From positions 1-8,582 of the forward strand of contig CALDIG010000329.1 of NCBI GenBank assembly GCA_937904375.1: 8,582 nucleotides of DNA. The letters are read 5' to 3'. Below are positions 1-7,152 of this stretch, one piece after another. The stretch comes from an uncultured Prevotellaceae bacterium. Lineage in GTDB: Bacteria > Bacteroidota > Bacteroidia > Bacteroidales > Muribaculaceae. The position numbers and the translations under genes are program-made. Below the pieces are notes generated by a model. The model had not been told where the DNA came from and ran no database searches. It saw only the letters and a list, made by a program, of their open reading frames with translations. How positions within the stretch are numbered: position 1 is the first letter of the stretch; each line of letters starts with the position of its first letter.

Positions 1-6
1 TTAACT

Positions 7-40
7 CAAGTTTCTAAAGTTCTAAAACTTTATAAACTTG
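7..40. repeat. AT-rich inverted repeat (long hairpin)
   Basis: Positions 7-21 (CAAGTTTCTAAAGTT) and 26-40 (AACTTTATAAACTTG) are reverse complements with one mismatch, around a 4-base loop (CTAA). A 7-base direct repeat AGGTTAG follows at 42-55. Further CAAGTT/AACTTG copies occur at 128-150. No T-run follows the stem on either strand, so a classical intrinsic terminator is not supported. The 1-153 stretch holds no gene that I can see. It may be a shared downstream region of the MATE gene and whatever lies left of the window, or a small dispersed repeat. Confidence 0.6.
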
Positions 41-126
41 AAGGTTAGAGGTTAGTGTTTATAGAAACAAAAAATTCAAAATTCTCTATATTTCACACTA
101 ATTATCCTCTAAACATTAAACTTTGA

Positions 127-142
127 GCAAGTTAAAACTTGC
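127..142 (-). terminator. Possible weak terminator hairpin after the MATE gene
   Basis: A perfect 7-bp inverted repeat (GCAAGTT-AA-AACTTGC) lies 12 bases past the stop codon of the minus-strand MATE gene. The stem is AT-rich and, read on the minus strand, is followed by TCAAAGTTT rather than a clean T-run. It is only a candidate 3' end. Confidence 0.3.
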
Positions 143-153
143 GAAACTTGAAT

Positions 154-1542
154 TTACTTTATATATTCGTCCCTTTTTTGCGGTTGAATTGAGGCCGCGA
201 GGCGGTTGATGAGGCGGAACTCAGGGATGAGCAGGCACACGCCAATGAGCGCGGCTATCGTGTCGCTGATGGGGAACGACATCCACACGCCGTCGAGCTG
301 GTAGAGGTGCGGCATGAAGAGCAACAGCGGCAACAGGCAGATGACTTGTCGCGACAGACTCATGAAAATCGACTTCTTGGCCCTGCCTAATGACTGGAAG
401 AAGTTGGTGGTCACAATCTGGAAAGCGGCAACCCAGAACACGCAGTTGGCGATAGGCATGGCATGCTTGCAGGCGTCGATGAGGTGGCTGTCGGTGGTGA
501 AAATCATCGCCACATATTTCGGGAAGAAGACGCTGGCGATGGTGCCCAGCAGGCACGCCACGGTGCCCACAGCAAGGGTGAGCCAGTAGGCGCGCTTGAG
601 GCGGTCGTAGCGCTTGGCGCCGTAGTTGAACCCCACAATGGGCTGCATGCCCATGCACACTCCGAGCACAAACATGATGGCGAGCTGCGAGAAGGTCATC
701 AGCACACCCATCGCCGCCACGCTGGCGTCGCCGCCGTGCTTATACACGATGTTGTTGAGCAAGGCGTTGATAAGGCATCCTGCCGTGTTCACAATGCATG
801 GTGCGGCTCCCACGGCAATAATGGGCAAGAGTATCTTTGGGTCGAGGCGATAGATGCCGCGGCTGTAGTGTATCGTGCTTTTGGGGTTGGAGAAATGTTG
901 CTGCACATAGAGCATAGAGATGAACATCGAGATGTCGGTGGCTATGGCGGCCCCCTTGATGCCCCACTTCAAGCCGAAGATGAAGATGGGAGCGAGTATC
1001 ACATTCATGCCGGCTCCTATGAAATTGGCGAGCATCGCCTTCTTGGGGTAGCCCGTGGCGCGCATGATGTTGCTGAACGAGAAGGTGAGATTGTTGATGA
1101 GCAGTCCCGGGAGCATATACATCATGAAGTCGCGGGCGTAGGGCAGCGACCTCGCGCTGGCGCCAAAGGCGATGAGCACGTCGTCGATGAAAATGGCGAG
1201 CAATAGCAGGTAGAAGGCGCCCAGCGCCAGTGTCATCACCAGGCTGTTGCCCAAGATAAGCTCGGCGGTGCGCTTCTTGCCCTGCCCCAGCACTATCGAG
1301 GTGCGCGCGCCGGCACCGCCACCTATGAGCACGCCAAAAGCCGCCGAGATGTTCATCACCGGGAAGGTGATGGCAAGTCCCGCAATGGCGTCGGGTCCCA
1401 CGCCCTGGCCAATGAACATGCGGTCGATGATGTTGTAGAGCGACATCACCACCATGCCAACGACCGAAGGCAAGCTGTATTTCCACAACAGCTTGCCTAC
1501 GGGAGCTTTATCAAGTTCTTGGAGATTGTTCTCGTGTCGCAC
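154..1542 (-). CDS. MATE family efflux transporter (MepA-like)
   Basis: This is an inner-membrane multidrug and toxin extrusion protein. Members export cationic drugs and other organic compounds in exchange for Na+ or H+; the substrate here cannot be read from sequence. The 462-residue length and about 12 hydrophobic segments fit the family. The N-terminal half has the conserved start LLWKYSLPSVVGM (residues 18-30), LYNIIDRMFIG (35-45) and GGGAGARTSIVLGQGK (74-89). The C-terminal half carries MQPIVGFNYGAKRYDR (299-314), typical of the MepA-type branch. The start is a GTG at 1542: no in-frame ATG lies between the upstream stop codon and this point, and the first internal ATG (residue 30) would remove conserved sequence. 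The gene begins 55 bases after the TPR gene on the same strand, with no TAnnTTTG element between them, so read-through from that gene is plausible. The family assignment is firm; the drug specificity is unknown. Confidence 0.93.
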   Translation of the reverse strand: MRHENNLQELDKAPVGKLLWKYSLPSVVGMVVMSLYNIIDRMFIGQGVGPDAIAGLAITFPVMNISAAFGVLIGGGAGARTSIVLGQGKKRTAELILGNSLVMTLALGAFYLLLLAIFIDDVLIAFGASARSLPYARDFMMYMLPGLLINNLTFSFSNIMRATGYPKKAMLANFIGAGMNVILAPIFIFGLKWGIKGAAIATDISMFISMLYVQQHFSNPKSTIHYSRGIYRLDPKILLPIIAVGAAPCIVNTAGCLINALLNNIVYKHGGDASVAAMGVLMTFSQLAIMFVLGVCMGMQPIVGFNYGAKRYDRLKRAYWLTLAVGTVACLLGTIASVFFPKYVAMIFTTDSHLIDACKHAMPIANCVFWVAAFQIVTTNFFQSLGRAKKSIFMSLSRQVICLLPLLLFMPHLYQLDGVWMSFPISDTIAALIGVCLLIPEFRLINRLAASIQPQKRDEYIK

Positions 1543-1552
1543 AGAATAAATG

Positions 1553-1578
1553 GCTAGTGGTGGGGGCTAAACACTAGC
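1553..1578. repeat. Inverted repeat between the TPR and MATE genes
   Basis: GCTAGTG at 1553-1559 pairs with CACTAGC at 1572-1578 across a 12-base G-rich loop. It lies in the 55-base gap between the two minus-strand genes, just upstream of the GTG start of the MATE gene. There is no T-run after it, so it is not a convincing terminator. It could be an mRNA hairpin near the MATE start. Confidence 0.35.
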
Positions 1579-1597
1579 TAAGCTCTAAAGTTCCAAG

Positions 1598-2476
1598 TTA
1601 TTTCAACAATTCGAGCCAAGAGTTGTCTTTGCTTTTCTTAGCCTGTTTTCTAAGGGCTTTTTCAGCAGCTTCGGGGGCGACTTCTTTCACATACTCAAGC
1701 ACCCAGCGTGCTCTGGCATTGTCATTTTCAAGCTCAAGAGCCGAGATGATGTCGTCCATCGCTTTGTCATATTCCCAGTCGTTGTAATACTCTACAGCTC
1801 GCAGGGCGTAGCACTCGGCGAAATCGGGCTGCAGCTTAATGGCCATCGTGAAGGCTTTGATAGCATCTTCGCGCTTCTTGAGCGAGCCAGCCACGGTGCC
1901 CAGACCCAGATAACCTTCTACCTGATTGCGGTCGTACTGCACCGCCAGGCCATAGTTTACCATCGCCAAGTCATATTCCCTCTGCTTCTTGTAGATATTG
2001 CCTAGTCGCATGTAGCATTCAACGTCGGTAGGGTCACTTTTTACTGCGTTGTTGAGAGCCTCGATGGCACGCACTGTGTCGCTTTGGTGTAGATAGATTG
2101 TCGATTGCGTGTAGTAGAGCCAGTTGAGCAGCTCGGGGTCGCTCTCGTTGACAGCGCATTTACGGGCCTTCTCAATGGCTCTGTTGGCCTCGGCATCGTT
2201 GTCGATTTGGCACTGAATGGCGGCTAGGCAAGTCCATCCGAAAGCATCGTTGGGATTTTTCTTAAGATACCTATTTATATAGGTCAAAGCCTTGTCAAAT
2301 TCTTCGTGGTAACAATATTCCACAGCCCAGTCGTAATCGGTCATCTGCTCATTAGCGACCTGCTGTTGCTGCTCTTGTTGCTTTGCCATCGACTTGATGG
2401 TTTTCTTCTTAGTCTCGGCACCAGTTACTGAGGCTAGCACAGTGACAAGCATAACGAATAATGCTATTCTTTTCAT
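1598..2476 (-). CDS. Exported tetratricopeptide-repeat (TPR) protein
   Basis: This is a 292-residue protein of unknown specific role. Residues 1-20 (MKRIALFVMLVTVLASVTGA) form a typical Sec signal peptide with likely cleavage after Ala20, so it should act in the periplasm or at the envelope. A Lys- and Gln-rich linker (about 21-42) is followed by roughly six TPR units (about 44-77, 78-110, 117-150, 151-184, 185-218, 219-252) with the usual spacing of W/Y, LG, Y, A and P residues, for example YMRLGNIYKKQREYDLAM at 155-172. TPRs are helical-pair scaffolds for protein-protein contacts. The C-terminal tail is Lys-rich. The start was chosen at ATG 2476: a TTG three codons upstream in frame (2485) would spoil the MKR signal-peptide start and is rare as a start codon. 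A -7 element lies about 30 bases upstream. No catalytic domain is visible and the partner is unknown. Confidence 0.88.
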   Translation of the reverse strand: MKRIALFVMLVTVLASVTGAETKKKTIKSMAKQQEQQQQVANEQMTDYDWAVEYCYHEEFDKALTYINRYLKKNPNDAFGWTCLAAIQCQIDNDAEANRAIEKARKCAVNESDPELLNWLYYTQSTIYLHQSDTVRAIEALNNAVKSDPTDVECYMRLGNIYKKQREYDLAMVNYGLAVQYDRNQVEGYLGLGTVAGSLKKREDAIKAFTMAIKLQPDFAECYALRAVEYYNDWEYDKAMDDIISALELENDNARARWVLEYVKEVAPEAAEKALRKQAKKSKDNSWLELLK

Positions 2477-2507
2477 AATTTCCAATTTTTAGAGTTATTA
2501 CTGACCG

Positions 2508-2515
2508 CAAAGATA
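2508..2515 (-). promoter_or_regulatory. Bacteroidales -7 promoter element for the TPR gene
   Basis: The minus strand reads TATCTTTG here, an exact match to the Bacteroidales -7 consensus TAnnTTTG. It lies about 32 bases upstream of the ATG at 2476, giving a short 5' leader. A clear -33 TTG is not present at the expected 19-21 base spacing, so the match is partial. The element lies downstream of the rubrerythrin terminator, as expected for an independent transcript. Confidence 0.6.
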
Positions 2516-2577
2516 GACATTTTTTTTAAGGAATAGGATATTATGTTGACTTTTTTGTTAATAATTTGGGGTGAAAA

Positions 2578-2616
2578 GGAAAAAATATCAGCCTCGGTGC
2601 TTGCCGAGGCTGGTAT
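2578..2616 (-). terminator. Strong intrinsic terminator after rubrerythrin
   Basis: Positions 2585-2597 and 2604-2616 form a 13-bp stem that includes one G-T wobble. Its GC-rich core CAGCCTCGG/CCGAGGCTG encloses a 6-base loop. On the minus strand the stem runs directly into a T-run (complement of the A-run at 2580-2585). It starts 27 bases past the rubrerythrin stop codon. On the plus strand it is also followed by a T-run after a few bases (2622-2627), but no plus-strand gene ends here. Confidence 0.85.
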
Positions 2617-2642
2617 GAGAATTTTTTGGTGGAAAATGAGAA

Positions 2643-3185
2643 TCAATAATTCTCGGCTTTGATTTGGAAGTAGGCTTGTGGGTGGTTGCACACGGGGCAC
2701 ATCTCGGGGGCTTTCTTGCCCACCACGATGTGTCCGCAGTTGCTGCAGTGCCAAATCACGTCGCCGTCGCGCGAGAACACCACTTCGTCCTCGATGTTCT
2801 TCAAGAGCTTGCGGTAGCGCTCTTCGTGCTCCTTCTCGATGGCTGCCACGCCACGCATGCGCTCTGCGATCTCGGTGAATCCTTCCTCGTCGGCCTCGCG
2901 CGCCATGCGGTCATACATGTCGGTCCACTCAAAGTTCTCGCCATCGGCGGCGGCAGCGAGATTGTCGGTAGTAGCCTTGATAGCTCCGCCCTCAAGATAT
3001 TTGAACCACAGCTTTGCGTGCTCTTTCTCATTTTTGGCGGTCTCCTCGAAAATGGCAGCGATCTGCACATATCCGTCTTTCTTGGCCTTGCTGGCGAAGT
3101 AGTCATACTTATTGCGAGCCATCGACTCACCGGCAAATGCCTCAAGCAAATTTTTCTCGGTTTTAGTGCCTTTTAATTCTTTCAT
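2643..3185 (-). CDS. rbr: Rubrerythrin
   Basis: This is a cytoplasmic non-haem diiron peroxidase that reduces hydrogen peroxide to water in anaerobes, receiving electrons via rubredoxin or an NAD(P)H-dependent reductase. The 180-residue length is typical. The N-terminal four-helix ferritin-like domain (about 1-135) has all expected iron ligands in place: Glu20 (AGES), Glu53 and His56 (ENxxH-type KNEKEH), Glu83 and Glu86 (GENFE), and Glu117 and His120 (IEKEH). The C-terminal rubredoxin-like domain (about 142-180) has the Fe-Cys4 site Cys147-x2-Cys150 and Cys163-x2-Cys166. The first ATG (3185) gives the canonical start MKELKGTKTEKNL. The gene lies 83 bases after the Na/Pi gene on the same strand and has a strong terminator behind it. 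No consensus -7 element is visible in the 83-base gap, so co-transcription with the gene upstream is possible. Identification is essentially certain. Confidence 0.97.
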   Translation of the reverse strand: MKELKGTKTEKNLLEAFAGESMARNKYDYFASKAKKDGYVQIAAIFEETAKNEKEHAKLWFKYLEGGAIKATTDNLAAAADGENFEWTDMYDRMAREADEEGFTEIAERMRGVAAIEKEHEERYRKLLKNIEDEVVFSRDGDVIWHCSNCGHIVVGKKAPEMCPVCNHPQAYFQIKAENY

Positions 3186-3234
3186 TTTGTTCTAAAAATT
3201 TTAAAGTGAATAATTATAGTTTATGCATTTGATG

Positions 3235-3262
3235 ATTGTGCATTATGAATTGTGCATTATGC
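3235..3262. repeat. Two tandem copies of a 14-base repeat
   Basis: ATTGTGCATTATGA (3235-3248) is followed directly by ATTGTGCATTATGC (3249-3262), 13 of 14 bases identical. A related TTATGCATTTGATG precedes them. They occupy most of the short gap between the Na/Pi gene stop and the rubrerythrin start. They may be a simple slippage-derived spacer; no function is evident. Confidence 0.6.
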
Positions 3263-3268
3263 ATTAAA

Positions 3269-5092
3269 TCAATCGTTGTGCTTGGCGGCTTCTTCCATTT
3301 TGATGCTTGCCACTGCTTCGTCTTGGTCGGTGAGATGGCGTCGTCGCTGCTCGTTGATGCCGTCAATCACGTTGATGATGTAGTCGCCCAGCTTCTCGCA
3401 CTCTCCCACGATGTCCATGTAGAAGATGCCGGCTTGATATGGGTACTTCTGCTGGTTAATGTTCTCTATGTTCTCGGTGCGCAGCTGGTTGCGGTAGTTG
3501 TTGATCTCCCGCTCCTTGTTGTAGCTGCGCATCAAGTCGTCGGTGCCCACATTATCGAGGTCGCTGAGTGTAACTATCATGTTGCTCATTGCCTCGCTCA
3601 CCAGCTTGAGCATGGTGTCGATGTTCTTGTAGTTCTCCTCGCCGAAGTGAGCACCGGTCTCCTCCTTGCGCACCAGCGTGCGTCCTATGTTGTAGCAGCT
3701 GTCGGCTATGCTCTCCAACTCGCTCACCCATCGCAGCATGGTGGCGACTTGCAACTTGGCATCGACACTGAGCCGTCCCTCAACCACCTTGTTTAGATAA
3801 TTGGCGATTTCTATTTCCATGCGGTCGCTGATGTCCTCATACTTGCCGATGCGCGAGAACAGTTTGTTGAACTCCTCGGTGCCGGTCTTGGTGTGAATGA
3901 GCTGTTTCACCATGCCTAGCATGCGGTCGATGCGCTCGGCAAAGACCACAATTTCGCGCTGTGCCTGCATGATGTTGAGCTCGCTGGCACTTAGCAAACC
4001 GCCTTGAATATACTTGAGCTGGAACTCTTCTTCGTCTTTCTTCTTCGACTTCACGAGCCAGTTCACGAGTTTCACATACTGCTTGGTGAACCAAATCATG
4101 GTGAGCAAGCTGAGAATGTTATAGACGGTGTGCCACAGCGTCAAGCCGAGCGACATGCTGCCTATCAATGGCTGCAGCTGCTCGCCGCTCACGCCATCCA
4201 GCACTGCATTATAGAGTGCTGTGGGGTCGCCGGCGTGCACCACGTCGCGCGTGAGCCACACGATGAGGTTGTTGGTAAACGGGACGAAGAACACCAGCAT
4301 TGCCGCAGCGGTGAAGATGTTGTACATCAAGTGTCCCATAGCGGCCTTTTTGGCGGCGGTGTTTCCTCCCAGCGATGCCAGCAACGGGGTGATGGTTGTT
4401 CCCACATTGCCTCCCAGCACCATGGCGCAAGCCATGTCGAATGGTATCCACCCCTTGGTGCCCATAATCAGCACAATGGCAAAGGTGGCGGCACTAGATT
4501 GGATAATCATAGTCACTACCAGACCCACCGCCATGAACAGCAATATTGAGCCATAGCCCATTTGGGTGTAGTTCTTCAATGCCTCAAAGATCTCGGGACT
4601 CTTGCTGAGGTCGGGGACATTGGCACTGATAGCGGCAAGTCCCATAAACAGGAACACGAAGCCTATGAGAAACTCTCCTAGCGACTTCACCTGGCTCTTC
4701 TTGAAGAACAGCATGGGGACGGCAAAGGCCATCAGTGGCATCAGTATAACGCTCATATCAACCTTGAAGCCAAGTATCGCCACAATCCACGACGTGAACG
4801 TGGAGCCTAAGTTGGCACCAAAAATCACCGCCATCGACTGCTCCAGGCTCATCAAGCCAGCATTTACAAACGACACGACAATCACTGTCGATGCCGACGA
4901 ACTCTGAATGAGAGCCGTTATTAAGATACCTGTGGTGACACCCGTGAGGCGGTTGCGCGTCATGGCGTTGAGGATGGAACGCAGGCGGTCGCCGGCGGCC
5001 TTCTGCAAGCCCTCGCTCATCACCTTCATACCATAAAGGAACAAGCACACCGAACCCAGCAGAGCTATGAAATCAAGTAGTGAATAATCCAT
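3269..5092 (-). CDS. Na/Pi cotransporter family protein with PhoU-like domain
   Basis: This is an inner-membrane protein of the NptA/PNaS type, 607 residues. The membrane part (about 1-340) shows the family's internal duplication. Half one carries QSSSAST at 63-69 and GANLGST at 92-98; half two carries QSSAATF at 198-204 and GGNVGTT at 227-233. The QSS motifs form the re-entrant substrate-binding elements known from SLC34-type phosphate transporters. Residues from about 370 to 590 are a hydrophilic helical PhoU-like domain, presumably cytoplasmic and regulatory. The family couples Na+ entry to phosphate uptake or export. In bacteria with this tail the substrate is often unproven, and a role in other anion transport or nucleotide signalling cannot be excluded. 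The first ATG (5092) gives a normal N-terminus (MDYSLLDFIALLGSVCLFLYG). It is transcribed divergently from lepB with its own promoter-like sequence. Confidence 0.93.
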   Translation of the reverse strand: MDYSLLDFIALLGSVCLFLYGMKVMSEGLQKAAGDRLRSILNAMTRNRLTGVTTGILITALIQSSSASTVIVVSFVNAGLMSLEQSMAVIFGANLGSTFTSWIVAILGFKVDMSVILMPLMAFAVPMLFFKKSQVKSLGEFLIGFVFLFMGLAAISANVPDLSKSPEIFEALKNYTQMGYGSILLFMAVGLVVTMIIQSSAATFAIVLIMGTKGWIPFDMACAMVLGGNVGTTITPLLASLGGNTAAKKAAMGHLMYNIFTAAAMLVFFVPFTNNLIVWLTRDVVHAGDPTALYNAVLDGVSGEQLQPLIGSMSLGLTLWHTVYNILSLLTMIWFTKQYVKLVNWLVKSKKKDEEEFQLKYIQGGLLSASELNIMQAQREIVVFAERIDRMLGMVKQLIHTKTGTEEFNKLFSRIGKYEDISDRMEIEIANYLNKVVEGRLSVDAKLQVATMLRWVSELESIADSCYNIGRTLVRKEETGAHFGEENYKNIDTMLKLVSEAMSNMIVTLSDLDNVGTDDLMRSYNKEREINNYRNQLRTENIENINQQKYPYQAGIFYMDIVGECEKLGDYIINVIDGINEQRRRHLTDQDEAVASIKMEEAAKHND

Positions 5093-5111
5093 ATTATCGT
5101 TATTTGTGATG

Positions 5112-5142
5112 CAAATTTCGCAAGAAATATTGACCTGTACAA
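5112..5142 (-). promoter_or_regulatory. Probable promoter of the Na/Pi gene
   Basis: On the minus strand TTG (complement of 5140-5142) is followed after 20 bases by GAAATTTG (complement of 5112-5119). This is one mismatch from the Bacteroidales -7 consensus TAnnTTTG at a correct -33/-7 spacing. It would start transcription about 15 bases upstream of the ATG at 5092. A perfect 6-bp inverted repeat (GAGAAA-ATA-TTTCTC, 5150-5164) lies just upstream and could be a regulator site, though it is too short to be sure. Confidence 0.55.
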
Positions 5143-5238
5143 GAATATTGAGAAAATATTTCTCCGCACTATTTTATAGGATTATACTTTTTGTGTGAAA
5201 AAATATGTATTCTTAGCTATAGTGTCAACTTTTTTCAC

Positions 5239-5246
5239 TAAGTTTG
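5239..5246 (+). promoter_or_regulatory. Bacteroidales -7 promoter element for lepB
   Basis: TAAGTTTG is an exact match to TAnnTTTG, 24 bases before the ATG at 5271. No clear TTG is present 19-21 bases upstream. The element overlaps an in-frame TTG codon (5244-5246). A transcript starting just after it could not contain that TTG, which supports the ATG at 5271 as the true start. Confidence 0.6.
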
Positions 5247-5270
5247 CAGGTTATTTTGAAAAAACGCACT

Positions 5271-7151
5271 ATGAACACCCCCGAAGATATCAAGAAAAAA
5301 GACGCCTTAAAGAAAGACCAGGCGATAAAAAATGAGAACAAGGTTGACTACAGCAGGTCCAACAACAACGTTGTAAATAAAACCGAAGACAAAGCTGAAA
5401 GCAAGCTTGAAAAGAAGACCGATGAAAAGGTCGAAAGAAAGACCGATGAAAAGGTCGAAAGAAAGGCTGAGGAAAAGGTTGAAAAGAAACCCGAGGAAAA
5501 GGTTGAAAAGAAGACCGTAGGTAATGCAGGAAGCAAGACAGAGCAAAAGCCTATAAAAAAGATGACAGTGGACAAGGCGGTTAAAGAGCCTGAGAAAAAG
5601 GTTGAGAAGAAACCGGTAAGAAAAGATGAGAAAAAGACTCAGGAACCTTCTCGCCAAACAGGTTCATTAAAAGAGCGTCTGGGGCGTGTGAAGAAGACAC
5701 GCTGGATACGCTTCGGCATCGTGAGTGTCATCTTCTTTGCCTGGGTGGCTTGGCTTGGCAACTGGTGGGTGGCACTGTGGTGGTTCCTGCTCGCCGACAT
5801 CTACCTCACGCAGTTCATCCCCTGGAACTGGTGGAAATATAGCAAGAGCAAGATGGTGCGCACCGTGATGAGCTGGGTCGATGCCATCGTCTATGCCCTC
5901 ATCTTGGTATATTTCCTTTTCGCCTTCGTGGGCCAGAACTACCAGATCCCATCTTCGTCGCTCGAGAAGACGCTACTCACTGGCGACTTCCTGTGGGTGA
6001 ACAAGATGGTGTATGGTCCGCGCGTGCCCATGACGCCGCTACACTTCCCGCTGGCGCAAAACGAGCTGTTTGGCATGAAAAGCTATATTGAGCATCCACA
6101 GTTTAAGTATCACCGTCTTAAGGGTTTCCGCAACGTGGAGTGCGGCGACATCGTGGTCTTCAACTTCCCTGCCGGCGACACCGTGGTGGCGGGAAGAACC
6201 AACCCCGACTACTACACACAGGTGATGGAAGTGGGTGCCATGAAATTAGCCGATGAGTTAAACTGTCCCCTCGATACTATTTATAGACGACTCCTTCTTG
6301 ACCCAAGCATCTATGGAACAGTGATGGCTAAGGGGCGTTATTATTTGCGTAATAGATTTGAGATAATCTACCGTCCGGTTGACCGCCGAGACAACTATGT
6401 GAAGCGCTGCGTGGGTCTTCCCGGGGAAAGGATAGCGATAAAGAACGGCAAGATATCCATCGATGGCAAAGTCATCCCAGAGCCAGAGAATGTGCAGTAC
6501 AACTATGATATATATTTGCAGAACGACTATATTGACAACAACTTCATGGTTGATGAGCTAAAGATGGCTCTAGAAGACTTTCAGGGTGAACGCCATTTTG
6601 GAAAAGGCTTCTTACATGATGTCCCTCTTACCTACGAGATGAAGTCGAAGCTTGAAGGTTGCTCGTGGGTGACTAAAATTGTGCCTTCTGAAGTTGGAGA
6701 TGGAGAAAGCCTCTACATCTATCCGGTGGGCAAAAATTATGGCTGGACTCGTAGCAACTTCGCTAACGACATAGGCGGCTTGTGGATTCCCAAGAAGGGT
6801 GCGTCGATTGACCTTACCAGCAAGAGAAGCCAGGAACTCTATGCTCGCTGCATTCGCGACTATGAGAATGTGAACCTCACCATCAAGGACGGCAAGGCCT
6901 ACATCGACGGCAAGCAAGTGAACAGCTACACCTTCAAGATGGACTACTACTGGATGATGGGCGACAACCGAGACAACTCCCTCGACTCGCGATTCTGGGG
7001 CTTCGTGCCCGAGGACCACATTGTGGGAACGCCAATGTTTGTCATCGTTTCCTTCGACAAGGACAGGGGCTGGTTTGACGGCAAGATACGCTGGAACCGC
7101 ATCTTCCATAATGCTAATCCCGATAAAAAGTCCTTCGAGCAAGCAAAATGA
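5271..7151 (+). CDS. lepB: Signal peptidase I with charged N-terminal extension
   Basis: This is a membrane-bound Ser/Lys protease (family S26) that removes signal peptides from exported proteins on the outer face of the inner membrane. Residues 1-140 are a Lys/Glu-rich, low-complexity tail that precedes the usual start of the protein. Hydrophobic segments at about 146-163, 164-183 and 203-222 follow. The catalytic box is IPSSSLEKTLLTGD (226-239) with Ser230 at the nucleophile position. The Lys box is YVKRCVGLPGE (376-386) with catalytic Lys378. Box E is GDNRDNSLDSR (564-574). The region between about 387 and 545 is the large periplasmic insertion normal for Bacteroidota LepB. Without the extension the protein is about 486 residues, the usual size in this phylum. 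The start is taken at ATG 5271 rather than the in-frame TTG at 5244, which overlaps the -7 element. Base composition falls in the N-terminal extension and in parts of the insertion compared with the GC-richer catalytic segments. One base separates it from the WbqC-family gene. Function is certain; the role of the tail is unknown. Confidence 0.96.
   Translation: MNTPEDIKKKDALKKDQAIKNENKVDYSRSNNNVVNKTEDKAESKLEKKTDEKVERKTDEKVERKAEEKVEKKPEEKVEKKTVGNAGSKTEQKPIKKMTVDKAVKEPEKKVEKKPVRKDEKKTQEPSRQTGSLKERLGRVKKTRWIRFGIVSVIFFAWVAWLGNWWVALWWFLLADIYLTQFIPWNWWKYSKSKMVRTVMSWVDAIVYALILVYFLFAFVGQNYQIPSSSLEKTLLTGDFLWVNKMVYGPRVPMTPLHFPLAQNELFGMKSYIEHPQFKYHRLKGFRNVECGDIVVFNFPAGDTVVAGRTNPDYYTQVMEVGAMKLADELNCPLDTIYRRLLLDPSIYGTVMAKGRYYLRNRFEIIYRPVDRRDNYVKRCVGLPGERIAIKNGKISIDGKVIPEPENVQYNYDIYLQNDYIDNNFMVDELKMALEDFQGERHFGKGFLHDVPLTYEMKSKLEGCSWVTKIVPSEVGDGESLYIYPVGKNYGWTRSNFANDIGGLWIPKKGASIDLTSKRSQELYARCIRDYENVNLTIKDGKAYIDGKQVNSYTFKMDYYWMMGDNRDNSLDSRFWGFVPEDHIVGTPMFVIVSFDKDRGWFDGKIRWNRIFHNANPDKKSFEQAK
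5415..5510 (+). repeat. Four in-frame 24-base tandem repeats in lepB
   Basis: Units lie at 5415-5438, 5439-5462, 5463-5486 and 5487-5510. The first two are identical; the last two diverge at several bases. Each encodes an 8-residue unit: KTDEKVER twice, KAEEKVEK, then KPEEKVEK (LepB residues 49-80). Related but degenerate K/E motifs continue to about residue 122. Because the unit is a multiple of three, copy-number change would keep the reading frame. The pattern suggests an extended or single-helix charged linker on the cytoplasmic side. Confidence 0.85.
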
Positions 7152-7152
7152 G

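Noticed and set aside
463..1206. Long plus-strand open frame opposite the MATE gene
   Set aside because: It is antisense to a well-supported membrane protein gene and its product is a His/Val/Glu-rich mix with no recognisable domain, typical of GC-driven shadow frames.
2477..2485. TTG start for the TPR protein three codons upstream
   Set aside because: ATG 2476 gives a canonical signal peptide starting MKR; the TTG adds only three residues and has no supporting signal.
2664..3176. 170-codon plus-strand frame opposite rubrerythrin
   Set aside because: Rubrerythrin on the other strand has every metal ligand conserved; the antisense frame has no motif or start signal.
3235..3262. CRISPR-like repeats
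   Set aside because: There are only two direct 14-base copies with no spacers between them, so this is a simple tandem repeat.
5244..5270. TTG start for LepB nine codons upstream of the ATG
   Set aside because: The TTG is part of the TAAGTTTG -7 element, so it would lie upstream of the transcript; the ATG at 5271 also follows the normal spacing.
5415..5510. CRISPR or non-coding minisatellite
   Set aside because: The four 24-base units are contiguous, in frame and encode a regular K/E pattern, so they are a coding repeat.
7021..7152. Extended N-terminus of the WbqC-family protein inside lepB
   Set aside because: The extra 44 codons overlap the conserved LepB C-terminus in another frame and match nothing in the family; ATG 7153 is the natural coupled start.
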